A stretch of 64,000 nt of DNA from CAVRUF01 sp963716005. GTDB lineage: Bacteria; Actinomycetota; Thermoleophilia; Gaiellales; Gaiellaceae. The notes beneath the pieces were generated by a model. The model was given only the letters and a program-made list of their open reading frames with translations, did no database searches and was not told where the DNA came from. A program made the translations under genes and the position numbers. The first letter of the stretch is position 1. Each line of letters begins with the position of its first letter. The stretch is from NCBI GenBank assembly GCA_963716005.1, contig OY970285.1:930001-994000 (forward strand), written 5' to 3'. This document shows positions 1-8,451 of the stretch, piece after piece.

Positions 1-2
1 TG

Positions 3-233
3 CGCGCCCAGGCCGGCAAGGAGGCGGACACGATCGTGGAGGAGGCTCGCCTGCGCGCCCGCGAGATCGCGGCCGAGGGCCAAACCGAACGCGAGCGCAC
101 GCTCAGCGAGATCCGGCGCCTCAAGGGCCTCGAGGCCGAGATGCGGGCGTCCTACCGCGCGTTCCTGACGCTCGCGCTCGAGCGGCTCGACAGCGACACG
201 CAGTCGCAGCACGCCCCCGGTCAAGCCGCGTAG
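3..233 (+). CDS. DivIVA-like coiled-coil protein, C-terminal part
   Basis: The reading frame is open from the window edge and ends in TAG at 231-233; the N-terminus lies outside. The visible 76 residues are rich in Glu, Arg and Ala with heptad-like spacing (EEARLRAREIAAEG, then LSEIRRLKGLEAEM), which is a coiled coil. A DivIVA/Wag31-type polar scaffold directly before lspA and rluD is a common order in Actinomycetota and Firmicutes, and the LEAEMRASYRAFL stretch resembles the end of the DivIVA coiled coil. The conserved N-terminal membrane-binding segment cannot be seen, so the family call rests on composition and context. Confidence 0.6.
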   Translation, partial: RAQAGKEADTIVEEARLRAREIAAEGQTERERTLSEIRRLKGLEAEMRASYRAFLTLALERLDSDTQSQHAPGQAA

Positions 234-240
234 CGCCGCC

Positions 241-246
241 TATACT
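241..246 (+). promoter_or_regulatory. candidate -10 box before lspA
   Basis: TATACT lies 8 bases after the divIVA stop. It fits TANNNT with the conserved T at the end. The next ATG (249) is only 2 bases away, inside the expected start-site region, so if this promoter is real the protein starts further down. The 210 bases between here and 456 stay open in the lspA frame, but the encoded residues are hydrophilic and unlike any LspA N-terminus I know. Confidence 0.3.
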
Positions 247-455
247 CGATGGAGGCTCGCGGCGGTGAGGCGCTCGAGCGAACCGAGGAAAGGGACGGTC
301 ACTGCGTGGGCCCCGTGAGGGAAGGTGAGCGGGACGGAACGGCTGGAAGCGAGGCGGATCGCAAGGATCCGGTGCGGCTCCAGTCGGCCGGCCGCGAGAG
401 CGAGTTCTCCGCGCGTGCGCTCGACGTCCGCGTCGGCTCCGCGACCGACGGACGG

Positions 456-968
456 GTGCCCATCTCCGTCGCCGAGCGGTCGCTCTCCGCTGGGCCGTTC
501 GACTGGATAGCGCTCGCGGCGGTGGCATGCGCCGCCGTACTCGCGGACCAGCTGACCAAAGCGCTTGTAACCCGCAAGCTCGACGTCGGCGACTCGATCG
601 ACATCGCCGGTCCGTTCACGATCCATCACGTCCACAACTCCGGGATCGCGTTCGGCCTCTTCTCGACCTGGGCCGACGTGGTCACGCTCCTCACGGCCGC
701 GGCGGTCATCTGGATGGTCGCGTACTTCGCCCGTTCCGGCGCGCGACATCCCGTCCTGCCGGTCGCGCTCGGGCTCCTCATCGGAGGGAGTGCCGGCAAT
801 CTCATCGACCGGATCCGGCTCGGCCACGTCACCGACTTTCTCGACCTGCGCTGGTGGCCGGCGTTCAACCTCGCCGACTCGTTCATCGTCACCGGCGTGA
901 TCGTCCTGCTCGTCGCGATGATGGCGGCGGAGCGACGGCCGCCGTTGCACCGCCGCGGTGCCTCCTAA
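456..968 (+). CDS. lspA: Lipoprotein signal peptidase (signal peptidase II)
   Basis: Membrane aspartyl protease that removes the signal peptide from prolipoproteins after the lipobox Cys is diacylated. Four hydrophobic segments are visible, and the two catalytic Asp motifs are present: GNLIDRIRLGHVTDFLD and FNLADSF. I start at GTG 456, giving 170 residues, the usual family size, with about 14 residues before the first membrane segment. An in-frame ATG at 249 would add 69 residues of hydrophilic sequence and overlap a candidate -10 box, so I consider it less likely. The end overlaps the next gene by 11 bases, so the two are co-transcribed. Confidence 0.9.
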   Translation: MPISVAERSLSAGPFDWIALAAVACAAVLADQLTKALVTRKLDVGDSIDIAGPFTIHHVHNSGIAFGLFSTWADVVTLLTAAAVIWMVAYFARSGARHPVLPVALGLLIGGSAGNLIDRIRLGHVTDFLDLRWWPAFNLADSFIVTGVIVLLVAMMAAERRPPLHRRGAS

Positions 969-1866
969 GACGCTGATCGTCCCCGCCGAGGCGGCGGGCG
1001 AAAGGCTTGACCGGTTCCTCTCGGTGCTCGACGACATCGGCGCCCGCTCGGTCGCCGAGCGGATGCTCGCCGAGGGTCTCGTCACGGTCGACGGCCTGCC
1101 GCCACGCGTGAAGAGCCAGCGGCTGGAGGGCGGGGAGGAGCTGTCGTACGAGGCGCCTGCACCGCTCGCGAGCACCCTCGTGCCAGACGACACCGTCCCG
1201 CTCGAGATCGCCTGGGAGGACGAGCACCTGCTCGTCGTCGACAAGCCCGCGGGCGTCGTCGTCCATCCGTCCGCCGGGCATTCGGACGGCACCCTCGTCC
1301 ACGGCCTCCTCGCGCACTCGGTCGCCGGGGGAGACGAGGCCGAGCGGCCGGGGATCGTCCACCGCCTCGACCGGGACACGTCGGGCCTCCTCGTCGTGGC
1401 GCGTTCCGAGGACGCGCACCGCAAGCTCCAGCGGCTCATCCGCTCGCGCGACCTCACCCGCGAGTACACCGCGCTCGTGAAGGGGCGGCTGCGCTCGCGC
1501 GAGGGGCGCATCGAGGCGGCGATCGGCCGCGACCGCCACGACCCGACGCGGATCTCGCTCGACACGGTCCATCCCCGCGAGGCCGCGACCTGGTTCGAGC
1601 TGAAGGAGCTGCTCGGGGAGCGTGCCCTTCTCCGTGTGCGGCTCGAGACGGGTAGGACGCACCAGATTCGCGTCCACCTGGCCGCGATCGACCTGCCGGT
1701 GTCGGGCGATCCCGTCTACGGCATCGCCGAAGACCTGGGCCTCGAGCGCCAGTTCCTGCACGCCGCGCGGCTCGCATTCGTCCATCCGTTCACGAGCGAG
1801 GACATCGAGGTCGTGTCGCCGCTGCCGCCCGATCTCGCCGACGCGCTCGAAGCCGCGCGCGCCTAG
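958..1866 (+). CDS. Pseudouridine synthase, RluA/RluD family
   Basis: Converts specific uridines in 23S rRNA to pseudouridine. Residues 1-60 form an S4 RNA-binding domain (ERLDRFLSVL, then a VTVDG turn). The catalytic domain follows, with DKPAGVVVHP and the HRLDRDTSGLLV motif carrying the catalytic Asp near residue 137; KLQ-R-EYTALVKG and GRTHQIRVHLA are also typical. 302 residues is normal. GTG 958 lies inside the lspA end. The exact target uridine cannot be read from sequence, so I give no rluD symbol. The stop shares a CTAG with the convergent gene. Confidence 0.9.
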   Translation: MPPKTLIVPAEAAGERLDRFLSVLDDIGARSVAERMLAEGLVTVDGLPPRVKSQRLEGGEELSYEAPAPLASTLVPDDTVPLEIAWEDEHLLVVDKPAGVVVHPSAGHSDGTLVHGLLAHSVAGGDEAERPGIVHRLDRDTSGLLVVARSEDAHRKLQRLIRSRDLTREYTALVKGRLRSREGRIEAAIGRDRHDPTRISLDTVHPREAATWFELKELLGERALLRVRLETGRTHQIRVHLAAIDLPVSGDPVYGIAEDLGLERQFLHAARLAFVHPFTSEDIEVVSPLPPDLADALEAARA

Positions 1867-2648
1867 GCCGCGCGGGCGCTCTTCTTGTCCTCGTAGAGCC
1901 GCCGGTCGGCGAGGGCGAACAGGTCGGCGGGCGCGCCATGTACCTCGGCCAGGTACGCGACGCCGGCGCTCGCGGTGACGCCCTCGGAAAGTCGCGTCCG
2001 GATGCGCTCGAGGAACGCGGCGGTCGCCCACGGCTCGGCCTGGAGAAGGAGCACGCCGAACTCGTCTCCGCCCAGCCGACCAACCGTGTCGCTGTCGCGG
2101 ATCGAGTCCGACAGCACGGCCGCGAAGGCCCGCAGGATCCGGTCGCCCTCGGCATGGCCCTCGGCGTCGTTGATCTCCTTGAACCGGTCGAGGTCGAAGA
2201 GGACGAGCGCCAGCCGCCCGCGGTAGCGCCGTGCGCGGGCGATCTCCGTGGACGCGAGCGCATGGAAGGCCGCGTGGTTCAGCACGCTGGTTAGCGGGTC
2301 GCGCCTTGCCTGTTCGCCCAGCTCGGCCGTCACCCGCTCGAAGAGGAGCATCAGGCACCAGTCGACGGCCTCGCGCTCCTCGTGCAGCTCGTGGCGGGCC
2401 AGGACGCGGCCGAGCGCGAGGAGCTCCGCGACGATCTCACCGGCGGCGAGCCCCAGACCCTCGCGTTCGCGCGCGTGAACGATCGCAGCGCCGGCCAGCG
2501 TCTCGTCGTCGTCGAGCGCGGCGATCAGCGCCGACAGCCCGCCGAGCTGGCCCAGGTCGCCGAGCCGCTCGAGCGAGGGAACGCCGCCGAAACGGCGCGC
2601 TTCGGCCACGGTCTCTGCGGCGAGCTCCCAAGGGGGCGGTCTCGTCAT
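1863..2648 (-). CDS. GGDEF domain protein, probable diguanylate cyclase
   Basis: A 261-residue protein with an N-terminal helical region (about 1-120) and a C-terminal GGDEF domain. The active-site motif GRLGGDEFGVL starts near residue 191 with GGDEF intact, and RDSD just before it fits the RxxD inhibitory site, so this should be an active, feedback-inhibited c-di-GMP synthase. No membrane segment or sensory domain is obvious. The start is ATG 2648; TACCCT lies 7 bases upstream without a Shine-Dalgarno, suggesting a leaderless mRNA. It converges on the pseudouridine synthase. An RsiG-like c-di-GMP receptor candidate lies at 57.6 kb. Confidence 0.88.
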   Translation of the reverse strand: MTRPPPWELAAETVAEARRFGGVPSLERLGDLGQLGGLSALIAALDDDETLAGAAIVHAREREGLGLAAGEIVAELLALGRVLARHELHEEREAVDWCLMLLFERVTAELGEQARRDPLTSVLNHAAFHALASTEIARARRYRGRLALVLFDLDRFKEINDAEGHAEGDRILRAFAAVLSDSIRDSDTVGRLGGDEFGVLLLQAEPWATAAFLERIRTRLSEGVTASAGVAYLAEVHGAPADLFALADRRLYEDKKSARAA

Positions 2649-2724
2649 CAGCCGAAGGGTACGACGGCCGTCGGCTAGGATTGATCCCTCAAATCCACTA
2701 CCCGGCGGCATGAAGACGGGTGGC

Positions 2725-2752
2725 GGTGCCGGACGCAAGGTCCGGTTCCACC
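2725..2752 (+). promoter_or_regulatory. hairpin in the rpsB leader
   Basis: GGTG-CCGGAC, loop GCAAG, GTCCGG, a 3-base bulge, then CACC: a 10-bp bulged stem ending 47 bases before the rpsB start. It is too far from the ribosome binding site and lacks a T-run, so it is not a terminator. A protein-S2 autoregulatory leader is possible, but this is inference from position. Confidence 0.4.
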
Positions 2753-2799
2753 TGTAGCCGCCGGCGCTCGACCCACAAAAACCGAAGGAGGATCACCTC

Positions 2800-3684
2800 G
2801 TGCCAGTCGTCTCGATGCGCGAGCTGCTGGAGGCCGGCGTGCATTTCGGCCACCAGACTCGCCGCTGGAATCCCAAGATGCGCCGCTTTCTCTTCACGGA
2901 GCGCGGCGGCATCTACATCATCGACCTGCAGCAGACGCAGCAGCTCGTGGACGACGCCCATGCGTTCGTCCGCAACGTCGCCGAGCGCGGCGGCTCCGTC
3001 CTGTTCGTCGGAACGAAGAAGCAGTGCCAGGACGCGATCGAGGAGCAGGCCAAGCGCGTCGGCATGCCCTACGTGAACCACCGCTGGCTAGGTGGGCTGC
3101 TCACGAACTGGCGGACGATCTCGAACCGCCTCGAGCGGATGGAGGAGCTGCGCCGCCTGCGCGACGAGGGCCAGCTCGAGCTGCTCCCGTCGAAAGAGCG
3201 CCTGTCGATGCTCGCCGAGCTCGAGAAGCTCGAGACGAACCTCGGCGGCGTGAGCGACATGAAGGACGTGCCCGACGTCGTCTTCCTCATCGACCTGAAG
3301 AAGGAGCAACTCGCCGTGCGCGAGGCGAAGCGGCTCAAGATCCCCGTCGTCGCGCTCGTGGACACGAACTGCGATCCCGACGACGCCGACTTCATCATCC
3401 CCGGCAACGACGACGCGATCAGCGCCTGCGCGCTCGTAACCCGCGCCATCGCGGACGGGGTGGAGGCCGGCAAGCAAGTCCTGACCGAGCGCGAGCTCGT
3501 CGTCGCGGCCGAGCGCCAGGCGGCCGCCGAGGCCGCCGCGAAGGCGAAGGCCGAGGCCGACAAGGCCGCCGCGGAAGCGGCTGCCAAGGAAGCGGAGGCG
3601 GCGGCAGCAGCGGCAGCCGAGGCTCCGGCCGAAGAGCCCGTGGCGGAGACGGCAGCGGCGCCGAGCGAGGGGGAAAGCAAGTGA
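2800..3684 (+). CDS. rpsB: 30S ribosomal protein S2
   Basis: Small-subunit protein that joins late and is needed for S1 binding. The N-terminal signature MRELLEAGVHFGHQTRRWNPKM is unmistakable in sense, followed by ERGGIYIIDLQQT and the second signature region PDVVFLIDLKKEQLAVREA. The S2 fold ends near residue 225; residues 230-294 are an Ala/Glu/Lys-rich tail typical of actinobacterial S2. The start is GTG 2800 behind an AAGGAGG at 2784-2790. It opens the translation/envelope operon and overlaps tsf by 4 bases. Confidence 0.98.
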   Translation: MPVVSMRELLEAGVHFGHQTRRWNPKMRRFLFTERGGIYIIDLQQTQQLVDDAHAFVRNVAERGGSVLFVGTKKQCQDAIEEQAKRVGMPYVNHRWLGGLLTNWRTISNRLERMEELRRLRDEGQLELLPSKERLSMLAELEKLETNLGGVSDMKDVPDVVFLIDLKKEQLAVREAKRLKIPVVALVDTNCDPDDADFIIPGNDDAISACALVTRAIADGVEAGKQVLTERELVVAAERQAAAEAAAKAKAEADKAAAEAAAKEAEAAAAAAAEAPAEEPVAETAAAPSEGESK

Positions 3685-4480
3685 CGGAGATCCCCGCAGC
3701 TCTCGTCAAGCAGCTCCGCGACATGACCGGCGCCGGGATGATGGAGTGCAAGCGCGCGCTGGTCGAGACCGAGGGCGATCTCGACGCCGCCGTCACGCTC
3801 CTGCGCGAGAAGGGCCTCGCCGCCGCGTCCAAGCGCGCCGGCCGCGAGACGAACGAGGGCGAGGTCAAGGCCCACGTGAACGGCAGCCCGCGGCGCGATC
3901 GTGGCCGTCGGCTGCGAGACCGAGCCGGTCTCCGGCAACGAGGAGTTCCTCGCGTACGTCCAGCACGTGCTCGATCTCGTCGAGGTCGAAGGCGCCGACG
4001 CGGCCGCGCAAGCTCGACGAGGAGCGCATCCAGCTCGTCGCCAAGCTCGGCGAGAACATCGAGGTCCGCGGCGCGGCGCACATGGAGGCCTCCGACGGCG
4101 AGGTCGTCTCCGCGTACGTCCACCCGCCGGCGAACAAGCTCGGCGTCCTCCTGCGCCTGCGCGGGAGCGAGGAGCTGGCCAGGATGCTCGCGATGCACAT
4201 CGCCGCCGCGCGGCCCGAGTTCCTCACGCGCGACGAGGTCTCGACCGAGCTGATCGAGCGCGAGAAGGAGATCTACGCGAAGCTGCCCGAGGTGGAGTCG
4301 AAGCCGGAGGACATCCGTGGGAAGATCGTCGACGGGATGATCCAGAAGCGCTACTACGCGGAGACCGTGCTCCTCGACCAGGCGTGGATCCACGACCCCT
4401 CGCTCACCGTCGGCAAGGCGCTCGCCGAGCGCGACGCCGAGGTGGTCGAGTTCGTGCGGCTCGCCGTCACCTCCGGGTGA
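3681..4480 (+). CDS. tsf: Elongation factor Ts, with two +1 frameshifts in this sequence
   Basis: Guanine-nucleotide exchange factor for EF-Tu. The UBA-like N-terminus (LVKQLRDMTGAGMMECKRAL) is read in one frame from GTG 3681. At CCC 3887-3889 removing one C restores the frame into GAIVAVGCETEPVSGNEEF, and removing the C at 4009 restores KLDEERIQLVAKLGENIEVRG through to the stop at 4478-4480. Corrected length is about 265 residues, normal for actinobacteria. tsf is essential, and the codons and motifs on both sides are intact, so the two extra bases are probably sequencing insertions, not inactivation. Sits between rpsB and pyrH as in most bacteria. Confidence 0.93.
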
Positions 4481-5253
4481 GCACGGAGACCGAGACCAGA
4501 ACGTCGGGTGCGGACGCGGCGCAGCCCGCGGCGTTCCACCGCGTCCTCGTCAAGCTCTCCGGCGAGGCGCTCCTCGGCGAGCGCTCGTACGGCATCGACC
4601 CGGACCGCGTCCAGGCGATCGCGAAGCAGCTCCGCGAGCTGACCGGCCTGGGTGTCGAGACCGCAGTGGTCGTCGGCGCCGGGAACATCTACCGCGGCAT
4701 GACCGCCGCGGCGGAGGGGATGGACCGCGCGACCGCCGACTATGCGGGAATGCTCGCGACGCTCCTCAACTGCCTGGCCATCCAGGACGCCCTCGAGGCC
4801 GAGGACGTGGACACGCGGATCCTCTCGGCGATCACGGTAAGCGAGGTGGCCGAGCCGTACATCCGCCGCCGAGCCATCCGCCATCTCGAGAAGGGCCGCG
4901 TCGTCATCTTCGCGGGCGGCACCGGCAACCCGTTCTTCACGACCGATACGGCAGCCGCGCTGCGCAGCCTGGAGATCGGCGCCGAGGGGATTCTCATGGG
5001 CAAGAACGGCGTCGACGGCGTGTACGACTCGGATCCAGGCGAAAACCCCGACGCGCAGTTCCTGCCGGAGCTGACCCACCGCGAGGCCCTCGAGCGCGGG
5101 CTCAAGGTGATGGACACGACGGCGCTCTCCCTCTGCATGGACAACTCACTGCCGATCTACGTGTTCGGCCTCGACGACGAGCGGAACATCGTTCGCGTCG
5201 CCGCCGGGGAGAAGGTCGGCACGGTGATCTCGACCCCTGGGAGGAAGCGATGA
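4477..5253 (+). CDS. pyrH: UMP kinase
   Basis: Phosphorylates UMP to UDP with ATP; amino-acid kinase fold. Seen: VLVKLSGEALLG (phosphate-binding start), VVVGAGNIYRG, FAGGTGNPFFTTDTAAALR and KNGVDGVYDSDP, all hallmark UMP kinase motifs. The start is GTG 4477, overlapping the tsf stop by 4 bases; about 20 residues precede the conserved domain, which is common in high-GC relatives. 258 residues. Translationally coupled to frr through ATGA at 5250-5253. Confidence 0.97.
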   Translation: MSTETETRTSGADAAQPAAFHRVLVKLSGEALLGERSYGIDPDRVQAIAKQLRELTGLGVETAVVVGAGNIYRGMTAAAEGMDRATADYAGMLATLLNCLAIQDALEAEDVDTRILSAITVSEVAEPYIRRRAIRHLEKGRVVIFAGGTGNPFFTTDTAAALRSLEIGAEGILMGKNGVDGVYDSDPGENPDAQFLPELTHREALERGLKVMDTTALSLCMDNSLPIYVFGLDDERNIVRVAAGEKVGTVISTPGRKR

Positions 5254-5813
5254 CGAAGATCGACGACCTGCTGGCCGACGCGAACCGCCGGATGGACAAG
5301 TCGGTCGAGGCGACCACGCACGAGCTGACCACCGTCCGCACGGGACGCGCGTCGGCCGCGCTCCTCGACCGCATCCAGGTCGACTACTACGGGCAGCCGA
5401 CGCCGTTGCGGCAGCTTGCGACGATCAACGTCCCCGAGCCGCGCATGCTCACGGTGCAGGCGTACGACCCGAGCGTGATCAAGGCGATCGAGCGCGCGAT
5501 CCAGGAGTCCGACCTCGGGCTCACGCCCGGAAACGACGGCAAGACGATCCGCCTGCCGATCCCGCAGCTCACCGAGGAGCGGCGCAAGGAGCTCGTCAAG
5601 GTCGTCCGCCACCTGGGCGAGGAGGGCCGCATCGCCGTGCGCAACGTGCGCCGCGACGTCATGCACCACCTGAAGGACCTCGCGAAGGACGGCGACGTGG
5701 GCGACGACGAGGAGCGGCGCGCCGAGGAGCAGGCCCAGAAGCTCACCGACGAGCACGTGCAGCGCATCGACGACCTCTTGAAGCGCAAAGAGGAAGAGAT
5801 CATGGAGGTCTAG
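5250..5813 (+). CDS. frr: Ribosome recycling factor
   Basis: Splits post-termination ribosomes together with EF-G. 187 residues, the standard length. Seen: TVRTGRASAALLDRI near the N-terminus, the long three-helix bundle, and ERRKELVKVVRHLGEEGRIAVRNVRRD, the family signature. The ATG start overlaps the pyrH stop by 4 bases. Confidence 0.98.
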   Translation: MTKIDDLLADANRRMDKSVEATTHELTTVRTGRASAALLDRIQVDYYGQPTPLRQLATINVPEPRMLTVQAYDPSVIKAIERAIQESDLGLTPGNDGKTIRLPIPQLTEERRKELVKVVRHLGEEGRIAVRNVRRDVMHHLKDLAKDGDVGDDEERRAEEQAQKLTDEHVQRIDDLLKRKEEEIMEV

Positions 5814-5820
5814 TCCCTCC

Positions 5821-6570
5821 GTGAACCTGCTCACACGACTCCGCACGCTCCGGGCGCTCAAGCCCGACCGGGAGCCCGAGCTTCCGGACATCGCCCGCTC
5901 GGTGGCGATCATCATGGACGGCAACGGGCGCTGGGCCAAGAAGCGCGGTCTGCCCGTCGCAGCCGGCCACCGCGCCGGCACGAAGGCGCTGCGCCGCACC
6001 GTCGAGGCGGCCATCGACATCGGCGTCGAGTCGCTCTGCGTCTACGCGTTCTCCACGGAGAACTGGTCGCGCCCGCAGCCCGAGATCGAGGATCTCATGG
6101 GGATCTTCGTCGAGACGATCGAGCGCGAGTTGCCCGACCTCGCCGCCCAGGGTGTCCGCGTGCGCTTCATCGGCCGGCGCGACCGGGCCACCGATGCGCT
6201 GCGGGCCAAGATGAACGAGATGGAGCACGGGACGGACGGGAACGAACGGCTCCAGCTCTGGATCGCCTTCGACTACGGCGGACGGGCCGACATCGTCGCG
6301 GCGGCACGCCGGCTCGTGGACGAGGGCGTCGACGCGCGCGACGTGGACGAGAACGCCATCGGGTCGCGGCTCTACGCTCCCGACATGCCGGAGCCCGACC
6401 TCCTCATCCGCACGTCGGGCGAGCAGCGGATCTCCAACTTCCTGCTCTGGCAGGTCGCCTACACCGAGCTGCACTTCTGCGACACGCTCTGGCCCGACTT
6501 CGGCGCCCGCGACCTGCGCACCGCCCTCGCCGAGTACGCGGGACGGCGCCGCCGGTTCGGCGGCCGGTGA
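5821..6570 (+). CDS. uppS: Isoprenyl transferase (undecaprenyl pyrophosphate synthase family)
   Basis: Cis-prenyltransferase that condenses isopentenyl pyrophosphate units onto an allylic primer to make the lipid carrier for peptidoglycan. IIMDGNGRWAKKRGL holds the catalytic Asp (about residue 32), FSTENWSRP follows near residue 78, and PDLLIRTSGEQRISNFLLWQ is the C-terminal signature. 249 residues, GTG start 7 bases after frr. Chain length cannot be told from sequence. Overlaps cdsA by 4 bases. Confidence 0.95.
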   Translation: MNLLTRLRTLRALKPDREPELPDIARSVAIIMDGNGRWAKKRGLPVAAGHRAGTKALRRTVEAAIDIGVESLCVYAFSTENWSRPQPEIEDLMGIFVETIERELPDLAAQGVRVRFIGRRDRATDALRAKMNEMEHGTDGNERLQLWIAFDYGGRADIVAAARRLVDEGVDARDVDENAIGSRLYAPDMPEPDLLIRTSGEQRISNFLLWQVAYTELHFCDTLWPDFGARDLRTALAEYAGRRRRFGGR

Positions 6571-7355
6571 GCGCCTTACTCTCGCGCGTGGCGATCATCG
6601 CCGCGGGCCTGCCGATCGTCATCGGCGCCGCGGTGGTGGGAGGCTGGTTCCTGACCATCCTCGCGCTCGCGGCGGGCCTCGTCGCGCTGCACGAGTTCTA
6701 CCGCCTCAGCCGGGAACTTCGGCCGCTCGTCCTCGCGGGCTACGGCGGCGTGATCGGCGTGCTCCTCGGCGCCCAGCTGGGCGGCCCCGTGTGGATGCTC
6801 GGCGGCTTCCTCGTCACGCTGCCGCTCGCGTTCGTCTTCGCGGCCATCTCCGACACGCGCCAGTCGACCACGGTGGCCGTGTCGACGACCGTCTTCGGCG
6901 CGGCCTGGATCGGCATCGGGCTCGCGCACCTGATCCTCCTCCGCGACCTGCCGGACGGGACGGACGCGATCCTGGCCGTGATGTTCACGGTGTTCGCGAC
7001 CGACACGTTCGCCTACATCGGCGGGCGCCTGGCCGGGCGGCACCGCATGTCGCCGGTCATCTCGCCCGGGAAGACGTGGGAGGGGTTCGTGACGGGCGCG
7101 GCCGCAGGTGTCGTGACGTCGTTCCTCGTCCTCTACGAGAGCGAGTACAACGGCTGGCGCTCGCTCGTCTTCGGCGCCGCCGTCGTGCTCGCGGCCACGA
7201 TCGGCGACCTCTTCGAGTCGCTCGTCAAGCGCGATCTCGGCGCGAAGGACACAGGTCGCGTCCTCCTCGGCCACGGCGGCGTGTTAGACCGCATCGATTC
7301 GCTCCTGTTCGCGGGTCCGGCGGGCTTTTACGTGCTTCTCGCGTTCCTAAGCTGA
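6567..7355 (+). CDS. cdsA: Phosphatidate cytidylyltransferase
   Basis: Makes CDP-diacylglycerol from phosphatidic acid and CTP at the membrane, the precursor of all phospholipids. 262 residues with about seven hydrophobic segments. The C-terminal signature is present as SLVKRDLGAKDTGRVLLGHG followed by GVLDRIDS; the usual PGHGG is LLGHGG here. FATDTFAYIGGRLAGRH and ISPGKTWEG are also typical. GTG start overlapping the uppS stop. Confidence 0.95.
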   Translation: MSALLSRVAIIAAGLPIVIGAAVVGGWFLTILALAAGLVALHEFYRLSRELRPLVLAGYGGVIGVLLGAQLGGPVWMLGGFLVTLPLAFVFAAISDTRQSTTVAVSTTVFGAAWIGIGLAHLILLRDLPDGTDAILAVMFTVFATDTFAYIGGRLAGRHRMSPVISPGKTWEGFVTGAAAGVVTSFLVLYESEYNGWRSLVFGAAVVLAATIGDLFESLVKRDLGAKDTGRVLLGHGGVLDRIDSLLFAGPAGFYVLLAFLS

Positions 7356-7386
7356 GCCCAACAACCCCCGAACTACACTGAGACGC

Positions 7387-8451
7387 GTGAGACGAGTCGC
7401 GCTGCTCGGCGCAACGGGGTCGATCGGCCGGCAGGCGCTCGAGGTGATCGACGCGCATCCGGAGCTCGAGCTCTGCGCCGCCGCCTCGGGCTCACGTGCC
7501 CTGGAGGACGGTCTCGCGCCGCTGACGCAGGTCGGCGGCGACCTCACCGAGCTCCTGGAGAACGCCCAGCCCGACGTCGTCCTGAACGCCGTCGTCGGCT
7601 TCGCCGGCCTGCCGGCGACGCTCTGGACGCTCGAGCACGGCATCGATCTCGCGCTCGCCAACAAGGAGAGCCTCGTCGCCGCCGGCGATCTCGCGCTCGC
7701 CGCGTGGGAGCGGGGCGGCGGGCGCATCAACCCCGTGGACAGCGAGCACTCCGCGGCTCAGCAGTGCCTGGAAGGCCGCGCGGCCGAGACGATCGAGTCG
7801 CTTGTCCTCACGGCCTCCGGCGGTCCGTTCCGCGGCCGCGTCGACCTGACCGGCGTGACGCCGTCCGAAGCGCTCGCGCATCCCACGTGGAGCATGGGCC
7901 CGAAGATCACGGTCGACTCGGCCACGCTCATGAACAAGGGCCTCGAGGTGATCGAGGCGCATTTCCTCTTCGGGCTCGAGTACGAGCGGATCGAGGTGGT
8001 CGTGCACCCGACCTCGACCGTCCACGCGCTCGTGCGCTTCCGCGACGGCGCCTCGATCGCGCACGTGGGCTATCCCGATATGCGCGTGCCGATCTCCTAC
8101 GCGCTCACCTACCCCAACCGCGCCGCGACCGCGATCCCGCCGCTCGACTTCTCCCAGGGGATGATCTGGGAGTTCGCGCCGCCCGATCTCGAGACATTCC
8201 CGTGCCTCGCGCTCGCGCGCGCCGCAGGGGAGGCGGGAGGAACCGCGCCGTGCGTCCTGAACGCCGCGAACGAGGTGGCGGTCGAGTCGTTTCTCGCACA
8301 TGAGCTTCCGTTCGTCGGGATCCCCGAGGTCGTCGAGCGCACGCTCTCGAAGGTCTCGTCGCCGCCCGCGACCACGCTCGACGAGCTCGTCGCGGTCGAC
8401 GCCGAGGCCCGCCTCGTCGCTGCCGGCCTGACCCGCGAGGTCGTCCATTGA
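7387..8451 (+). CDS. dxr: 1-deoxy-D-xylulose 5-phosphate reductoisomerase
   Basis: Second step of the MEP isoprenoid pathway, NADPH-dependent. Seen: the Rossmann start LLGATGSIGRQALEVI, ALANKESLVAAGDL, INPVDSEHSAAQQCL with the metal-binding residues, TASGGPFRG, HPTWSMGPKITVDSATLMNK and the C-terminal LNAANEVAVE. 354 residues, somewhat short because the region after the nucleotide-binding motif is trimmed. GTG 7387 has TACACT (7374-7379) 7 bases upstream and no Shine-Dalgarno, so a leaderless start is likely in spite of the operon setting. With ispG at 10.2 kb it makes this a partial MEP cluster. Confidence 0.96.
   Translation: MRRVALLGATGSIGRQALEVIDAHPELELCAAASGSRALEDGLAPLTQVGGDLTELLENAQPDVVLNAVVGFAGLPATLWTLEHGIDLALANKESLVAAGDLALAAWERGGGRINPVDSEHSAAQQCLEGRAAETIESLVLTASGGPFRGRVDLTGVTPSEALAHPTWSMGPKITVDSATLMNKGLEVIEAHFLFGLEYERIEVVVHPTSTVHALVRFRDGASIAHVGYPDMRVPISYALTYPNRAATAIPPLDFSQGMIWEFAPPDLETFPCLALARAAGEAGGTAPCVLNAANEVAVESFLAHELPFVGIPEVVERTLSKVSSPPATTLDELVAVDAEARLVAAGLTREVVH

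Noticed and set aside
240..1565. long antisense open frames such as 240-1565 minus, 889-2358 minus, 49338-51560 minus and 55482-57533 plus
   Set aside because: At about 70% GC stop codons are rare. These frames are Arg/Pro/Ala-rich mirror images of well-supported genes, without domains or ribosome sites.
3681..4480. programmed +1 frameshifting in tsf
   Set aside because: There are two shifts in one gene, no slippery codon with a stop as in prfB, and similar single-base insertions in five other places.
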